From Cystobasidium ongulense (lineage: Eukaryota; Basidiomycota; Cystobasidiomycetes; Cystobasidiales; Cystobasidiaceae): a stretch of 64,000 nucleotides of DNA. Under the pieces are notes generated by a model. The model did no database searches. It had not been told where the DNA came from and was given only the letters and a program-made list of their open reading frames with translations. Below, one piece after another: positions 58,014 to 64,000 of this stretch. Within the stretch, counting starts at the first letter, position 1, and each line of letters starts with the position of its first letter. The translations under genes were made by a program, and so were the position numbers. The stretch spans positions 930,001-994,000 of the forward strand of contig BQUP01000001.1 of NCBI GenBank assembly GCA_022835595.1, given 5' to 3'.

Positions 58014-58605
58014 TTACCATGTACCCAACAGTAGTTTTTTTCAGTTTTTGCCTGTTTCCAAAGTGAGCTGGGATGTGTGTAAGTGTCTAGAGATTCGGCA
58101 TGCGGAAAAGTGGCAGTAATGGTAGTTGATAAGAGATTCATTGCATTTTCCTGCTCTACTGCTGTCCAAGTCACTCACTATGATCATCAATGCCATTTTT
58201 CTTTTTCCGTGTGGGTTGCCTGTGCCTGTACATTTTTAGCCGTCCCAGTTGGGCGGCGGTGGCAAAATTGCAAAGAAAGCCTCGGTGTGGCTGTCGAGTG
58301 AGTGAGAAGAGAGCAGGCAGTTGACCAGCAGCGCAGGAGTGGTTGGAAGGGTATACTACTGTAGTGACGGTCTAGCTGGCTGCTTGGCCGAGTCCCGCGG
58401 CAAGCTGCGCGATAATGCGACGCGATGCTGGCCCTGCAGGCTTACAGCAAGCAGTGTACAGAGAGCAGCGTAAGTTATCGGGAACAAGGAAGCAATTGAG
58501 AATGAATGAATGCTGCCGCAGTGCAGGCTTTTCCTTGTGCCTACTCGCCAGCACATCCAGTGTCGCTCTTGTCTTGTCCCCCCACGCCCCTCGTCGCCGG
58601 CCATC

Positions 58606-60477
58606 ATGACTGGTCCAGCGCTCTTGTCCTGCTGCATCGCCGTGGCCATGATGCATCTCGGCGACTCGCTCGCACATGCTGCAGCACTCGCTCCCAGGCA
58701 GGTGTCGGCAGCAGCGGGGAGCAGCAATGGCGTGACGAGGTCGACCAGTGGGCTGCCATCATCATTCTCGTCGTCGCCGTCCGTCTTCTCGTCCTGGTCG
58801 TGGTCATCATCGTCGACTCCGACACCTGCGGCAAGTAGCGACTTCCCGTCGACCACGCCAGCCAGCCCCACCACCAGCGACGGAAGCACACCTCTGCCCA
58901 TCCTCGCGCCAGGACAGAACACATCCAACCCTGCCTCGTGGACGGTATACAATGCAGACCAGGTGTGAGTGCTTGCCTTGCATCACCATCGTGAACACCT
59001 CGGCCTGAACAATCACGTGATCTTCGTTCTTTCTTTGACTTGCCAGGCACTATCCATTCACGGTGAGTCGACATGGAGCAGGCTCGGAAAGACTATGCTG
59101 AATGTAATCGCAGGTCCATGTCCCAGACAGGGTCACCCGCAACCTCCCTCCCCTAGCTGGACCCCCACCACTAGTTTTCTCTCTTTCTGGCTCGGGTGGT
59201 CGTGGACTACCATCAGATGCAAAGCGGGTGAGCGTGCCATCGTCGTCTTCATCCTGAATCTTCCTGTTCTGTTTATCTTGCTGATTCTCTGTTTCACGTG
59301 CCATTTCACAGTTAAGCGGGTACGACGGGACCAGCAGAATGGTCAGACAGTACTACGAGGGCAATAGAACTATTTCTCACACTATCGCAGCAGAAGAGTG
59401 AGTTGAACCGAATACCGACAACAATCTTCATCTTGGCTTCTTGTCTGAGCTTTTCATCCATTCGGCTTTTCTTCTTCCAGAATGCTCGTCGTCACACCTA
59501 TATGCCCCGATGAATCAGAGCAAGCTGATGCGGCGTGGGATGCCAATGTCTTTCCCAAGTGAGTTACCATTTCACTTTGTCGTCTACTTGTGGGATTATC
59601 TGACCATATCATCTCACTCTTTCGACTTTGTTCCCACTCCTAGTATACTAGCGCAGGTCGTAGCTGCCTACGAAGTTGACTTGACAAGAGTGAGCAAGAT
59701 CCAGTCATCATCATTTTTGTCTTGCCAAAGTAACTTACTCCGCCTACTCAGATCTATATCACAACGTACAGCATGGGTACAAGAGCAGCCTGGCCATTCT
59801 TAATGCAATACCCAGAAATCTTCGCTGGTGCAATCCTAAGTAGTGGTGCAACTTTTGCACAAGCATATCAGTTAGAATCTTTATTAGGTAATTCCATACG
59901 TAATTATTATGGTGCTGATGACGAGAATGGATTGGGTAATGCTACGATAGCTACTCAAAATGAATATGTAAGTCTTTTTCTTGACAGGCTCTCTTATCTT
60001 TCGATTCTTTTGTGGAGATTCTTACTTTCATCACGTATTCTCAACCGCATGCTAATGTTTTTACTTTTCACTTTGTTTTTGCTGTACAATAGGAAATCGC
60101 ACTTCAATTAGGATTAAAAAAGAATCCACAAGCGTCCAATATCCTTCAAACAAGACAGCTAGAAACGATAGGACCTATACCGAATGCAAATCATTTAAAC
60201 ATGAACGAAGTACCTTGGCAAGAACAAGTTGAGACAGATGGATATATGGGTGCACTTAGTTGGTTAATTACTCAGACTAGACCCGAGGGAGGTGAGCCTC
60301 ATACCGTTTTAGCAGAGTCGAGCCAGAAAACCTGAAGAGAATGAAGCTGACGTTTCATCCATCCAATTCTACCTTTTATTTTACACGGCATTAGCTATCA
60401 TTCCGGCTTATAATGCAACAGTCTGTACTACTTGCATACCCGTTTCTAGCGGTCCATCGGGACACTCAAAGAAGTAG
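58606..60477 (+). CDS. secreted alpha/beta hydrolase, PHB-depolymerase/LpqC-like esterase
   Basis: About eight exons. MTGPALLSCCIAVAMMHLG is a signal peptide. A Ser/Thr-rich region (SSFSSSPSVFSSWSWSSSS) precedes VHYPFTVHVPDRVTRNLPP, then PPPLVFSLSGSGGRGLPSD, LSGYDGTSRMVRQYYEG and EEMLVVTPICPDES. YEVDLTRIYITTYSMGTRAAW is the nucleophile elbow, here TYSMG rather than GxSxG. The C-terminal part reads NANHLNMNEVPWQEQV and ALSWLITQTRPE, like the His-containing end of this esterase family. The usual His-Gly-x-x-Asp segment is not seen between SSGATF and the end, so the acid residue is unplaced. The last exon (IIPAYNATVCTTCIPVSSG) adds two Cys. It probably acts outside the cell on esters. The substrate is unknown. 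Confidence 0.7.
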
Positions 60478-61199
60478 TCCAGAAAGGAAGCATGGTTCAA
60501 TCATTTTTTTGAAGCCGCCAAATCCTTTTCCAAAACACAAAGAGGAATGGAGAACAGATGCCTTCGGTTATACCGGTATAAAGCACCTTTTTGCTTTGTG
60601 TGAAAATGTTTCAGGTCGTTCAGAAACAGATTCATGAGCGCATATGATTAGCGCATATCATTAGAACACTTCCCTAGCATTTTCGTCATAAGTTTTCCAC
60701 TTTCATTGGAGTCAGTCAAACTTCTTCTCTTGGCGTACCATAGATTGCAAACACATGGACAATTCAGACTTCTTTCATATATATGGAGCATATACCGTAT
60801 CTCGGTCAGGTACTTATTATTGGCGCTTCCTTGCTTCAGCAGCATGCGTATTGCCGAGACGCAGTCTACGGTCCTCGGCATACATTCAAGTTGACTCTTG
60901 CCAACAAGAAAGATGTATGTTCGTGAGCACGGCGCAATGCATATGCGAATATAGCGTATGTAGTCTTGAATTACAGCAGAAGATACCCTAAGTGAAAGTA
61001 TGTTGAAAAGCTAGAGCACCAAAAAACAGAAGCAGAAAAATACAAGACCTATAAACTAAGACAGGAAAGTCTATCAAGCGCGGGAAGAGATCCAACAAGG
61101 ACAGTGAGAGAAAGGGTACTAAAAGACTACAGTATAAAGTATACAAGTTGCACGTATGACTATTGAATTATTGACTAAGTTCTACCCCTTACAGAATTC
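60478..61199. other. convergent 3' region
   Basis: This is 722 bases between the hydrolase (+) and forkhead (-) stop codons. Open frames of 60-80 codons occur (for example 60755-60991) without any motif. The region next to the forkhead stop is A-rich. Confidence 0.5.
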
Positions 61200-64000
61200 T
61201 TATGAAACTCGCTGTACTTTCGGTTCATGTCCTGCACTCATCGCATCATCTGGAGCATGTCTTTTCATCCCTGAAGGAGCAGGAGAAGGTGAAGCCGACA
61301 TCATTGGAGTTCCACCACCACTTATACCTTGAAGACCCATACTAATTCCACCAGAATTACCTTTCTTAGCATCTTTTTCCGCTTTTTTACGTTTCTTTAA
61401 TTCAACCTTGAAGTAATTGACTACAAACGCTTGTAAAATGTTCAAAGCTTGCTTTGTATCGATACTTTGTAAATTTGACAATTGTTGTGCAGTCAGAGCA
61501 GAGAAAACGATTGGTGATAAGAACATCTTGTTTTCGTTTATTGCTATCGGTGGATACCCTTCTGGATCTAACATTGTCGAAGCATCGTTTATTGATGCTG
61601 TCGACGATGGTGGAGCGGGCTTTACGTAGGTGGCTGATGGTCGCGCGATAAGAATGGGCATCTTGGATGATGAAGAGGTGGGTGCTGCTGGTGCAGCAGG
61701 AGCTGGAGTTGGTGCCAGTGGCGCAGGTGATGGCACAGGCTGCGGCGTCTGTCGCATCGGCGGAGGTCCTGACATGGGCATCGGCACTGGCGCCGGAGAG
61801 GCAGGGGCGGCCACTCCATTGATATGATGTTGCATTGCCTGATTTATATTAGGCGACATCATGGGAACGGGTGTCCCATAATACTGCTGGTGTTGCTGCT
61901 GCATTGGTATATGTTGCTGCTGCGGCATAGGTGAATGCTGCAGCTGCGGCTGGGATTGCATCGGTATGTACTGCTGCTGGGGTTGCGTTTGGGGTTGTGG
62001 TTGAATTGGAATATGCTGCTGTGGCAACTGTGGTGGGGCCTGTTGGTAGTATTGTTGTTGTGGGAGCGGTGCAGGGTGATAAGGCAGAGGTTGTGATGTA
62101 GGAGGAGGGGGCAAGAAAGTATTTCCGTCAAAGAGTTTAGCCTGCTCAGGTTCAATAGCCCATAAAGCGATACCAGAAGGGAGAGGTATATTAACGAAAG
62201 CTCTATTCACGGCTAGATTTTGCTTTATAGCTTGAGCTAAGATCTGTGCATGTGCTGGATCCCGGAAGAATGGATACTTGTCAGGTATCCATAAATGTAT
62301 ATGCTGTAATGGCGCTTGTCGGTTCGGAGCTGACCATATCGCTTGCGCGATGAGAGCAGGGTAGGAATATGGAGGCTTGTCAGGCTTTCCTTGAAACTGA
62401 TTGGTAGGTATAAACGGCTTGGCAGCTGGCGGTCGAGACGGCTGATGCTGTTGTTGAGGCGGAGGCTGCTGCTGCTTGAGCTGCGCAGCTTTCTTAATCT
62501 GGGTCTGCGGCACAGGTATATTCGCTTGAGGAGCAGGAGCAGGTCTAATCTTGACTTCATTTGCAGTACCGCCAGGTTTCCCCTTATCCTCTCCTTTGGC
62601 AGCGCGCGTTTCCGCGTCTGCTCTCGCTCGAGCTTGAGCATCAGCAATAGTCTTTGCTTTAAGCTCAGCAGCAGCAGCGGCAGCAGCAATTTTCTGTTTT
62701 TCTCTTTCAGCCTTTTCTCTTTCAGTAGCCTTTTGCTTTTCTTCTTGTAAACGTTTAGCTTCTTCAGCAGCAGCTTTCTTGCGTTCTTCATCTTTACGTT
62801 TCTTTTCTGCCATTTCAGCTGCTTTTGCTTCTTTTGCTGCTTGTTTCGCTTCTTCTCTAGCTTTCTTTTCAGCCTCTTTTATTCGTTGCTTCTCGTCCCT
62901 TTCTGCTTGCTTTTGTGCTTTACGAAGTTCGGCTTGCTCTTTCTTGGACAACTTCGGTCGACCATGCTCATCCAGACCTCCGAGAGGAATGGCGTTTGCT
63001 TTGGGAATTTGCTGATGCTGTTGCTGTTGCGGCAAAGGCGGCAGTTGCGACCCGTCTGGCGGTACGAACGAAGGAACGGGTATATCGGGCGCTGAACTGC
63101 GCTGGGCATTGTATGGTATGTCAGGCACGGGAACGCGCTGGGTGGCATATGGTATGGGCTGCAGCTGAGTAGGCACGATCGGGGGTGGAGGGGGCAACTG
63201 TTGAGCTTCGTCTTCTTTCTTTTGCTTCGGCGGTCTACCTCTCGGCCGACGAGGAATGGTCGGGTCTAGGCGGCGCTGTCTCTCCAGCTCCATGGCAGCT
63301 ATTTGTTCCGCCGTACGCTGTTTCTTAGGTCTGCCTCGTTTCCGCTTTATAGGTTGACCGTTCTCGTCAAGCTGAGGAGGACCGCGACTCATGCCGCCAC
63401 CACTTCCATGAGCACTACTGTCCATGTCCAGATCGTTGTCATCGTAGTCGTACCCAAACTCGTCACTCCCTGAGCGTAGCTCGTCGGAATCCGAGCCGTA
63501 TATAATAGGTGATTGCGAGCGATCTGGAGTGGGAGGATAACCATAAGGCTGGCCTTCGTAGTACTCGTCCATTACAGGTGATGGAGGTGCAGTGGGGTAG
63601 CCGACACCATTCGGTAAGACGAAATGGAAGATCCGCTCCGCTATCTGGATTCGAGATCTGTGGGGATGTGACATTAACATAAGTAAGGTTACCGCTGCAA
63701 TAGAAGTGGGAGATCATGAAACTTACCCATTTTTCAACCGGCACACTTCGCCTTTCGCCCGCCACTGTCCGTCAAGTACCAGCCCATTTCTACCTTTTAC
63801 TTCCAGGGACCAGCTGTTCGTCAGGCCACTTCTAGGATTGATAGTGCTATCAAAGAACAATCGCGCGTGGTTTCGAGAGACTGCTTTGATAGATCCCAAA
63901 TCCACGTCGACTTGGGCTTTATCGGACCGCGAGGATGCTTGTGGCTGCTCTGCTGAACTTGCTGCTGTTGCTTGTTCGGCTGGTCCAGGCTCTATCGAAG
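61200..64000 (-). CDS. FHL1: FHA-plus-forkhead transcription factor, Fhl1 type (5' part beyond the window)
   Basis: The gene enters from the right edge. The first visible exon has an FHA domain (DVDLGSIKAVSRNHARLFFD, LTNSWSLEVKGRNGLVLDG). An intron at 63654-63725 joins RLKNG to SRIQIAERIFHFVLP. Then come two AT-hook-like motifs (KRKRGRPKKQ and PRRPRGRPPKQ), a long Lys/Glu/Ala coiled stretch, and the forkhead domain. That domain starts DKPPYSYPALIAQAIWSAPN and has IHLWIPDKYPFFRDP and IKQNLAVNRAFVNIP. Then Pro/Gln-rich sequence and a basic end (HAPDDAMSAGHEPKVQRVS) complete the protein. FHA followed by forkhead is the Fhl1 arrangement, which in yeasts controls ribosomal-protein genes. The Met at 63680 is internal to the protein. 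Confidence 0.9.

Larger units (their letters stand above)
57266..58605. other. intergenic with homopolymer and assembly gap
   Basis: This is 1.34 kb between GPA1 and the secreted hydrolase, both on the plus strand. It holds the GPA1 3' end, a poly-C run, ten N, and the promoter of the next gene. No exon is supported. True length is uncertain because of the gap. Confidence 0.6.

Noticed and set aside
57784-58119. Open frames with Pro or Gly runs across the poly-C tract
   Set aside because: They are produced by the homopolymer and the N gap and carry no other coding evidence.

Overview
The window reads as a basidiomycete nuclear chromosome, most likely a tremellomycete (Cryptococcus, Kwoniella or Tremella relatives). 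The evidence is dense genes on both strands, many introns of mostly 45-70 bases with ctaac/ctgac-like branch sites, and a G-protein alpha subunit with a long Ser/Asn-rich N-terminal insert and the C-terminus DSGIL, the arrangement known from Cryptococcus Gpa1. Coding coordinates below run from start to stop codon and include introns. I rebuilt splice junctions by eye and kept those where reading phase and family motifs agreed.

Layout: 0-7.6 kb holds RPS25 (+), a CobW/ZNG1 zinc-chaperone GTPase (-), the V-ATPase H subunit VMA13 (+) and a choline/ethanolamine phosphotransferase (-). From 9.2 to 22.4 kb come a secreted protein with twelve 11-residue repeats (+), a Ubp3/USP10-type deubiquitinase (-), NOP16 (+), the MCT-1/Tma20 PUA protein (+), phosphopantetheine adenylyltransferase (-) and a large CDKN3-like phosphatase (-). 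A 3.2-kb gene-free stretch then precedes a MedA/Medusa-like developmental regulator (+).

From 29.7 to 39.6 kb lie two neighbouring complex I subunits (NDUFA11-like and NDUFA5-like), a bifunctional pseudouridine-phosphate glycosidase/pseudouridine kinase, an Stm1/SERBP1-type ribosome-binding protein (-) and a 3-ketoacyl-CoA thiolase. From 40 to 64 kb come the spliceosomal helicase Prp2/DHX16 (-), NRDE2 (-), an F-box/WD40 protein (+), the t-SNARE Sec9 (+), the G-alpha gene with a 939-base leader free of AUG (+), a secreted alpha/beta hydrolase (+) and an FHA-forkhead (Fhl1-type) factor (-) cut by the right edge.

The genes are mainly housekeeping: ribosome and translation, RNA processing, mitochondrial and vacuolar energy, and signalling. 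They do not form one pathway. I see no transposon, virus-like element, rRNA, tRNA or CRISPR. The most unusual signals are a strong 5'-to-3' fall in GC within several genes, the AUG-free G-alpha leader, the 11-residue-repeat secreted protein, several odd introns (a 26-base one, a GC-AG one, one with an internal AG|GT, and a 50-base C-terminal one that switches frame), and a thiolase with a mitochondrial-like N-terminus and a peroxisomal-type C-terminus. A 38-C run beside ten N marks an assembly gap.
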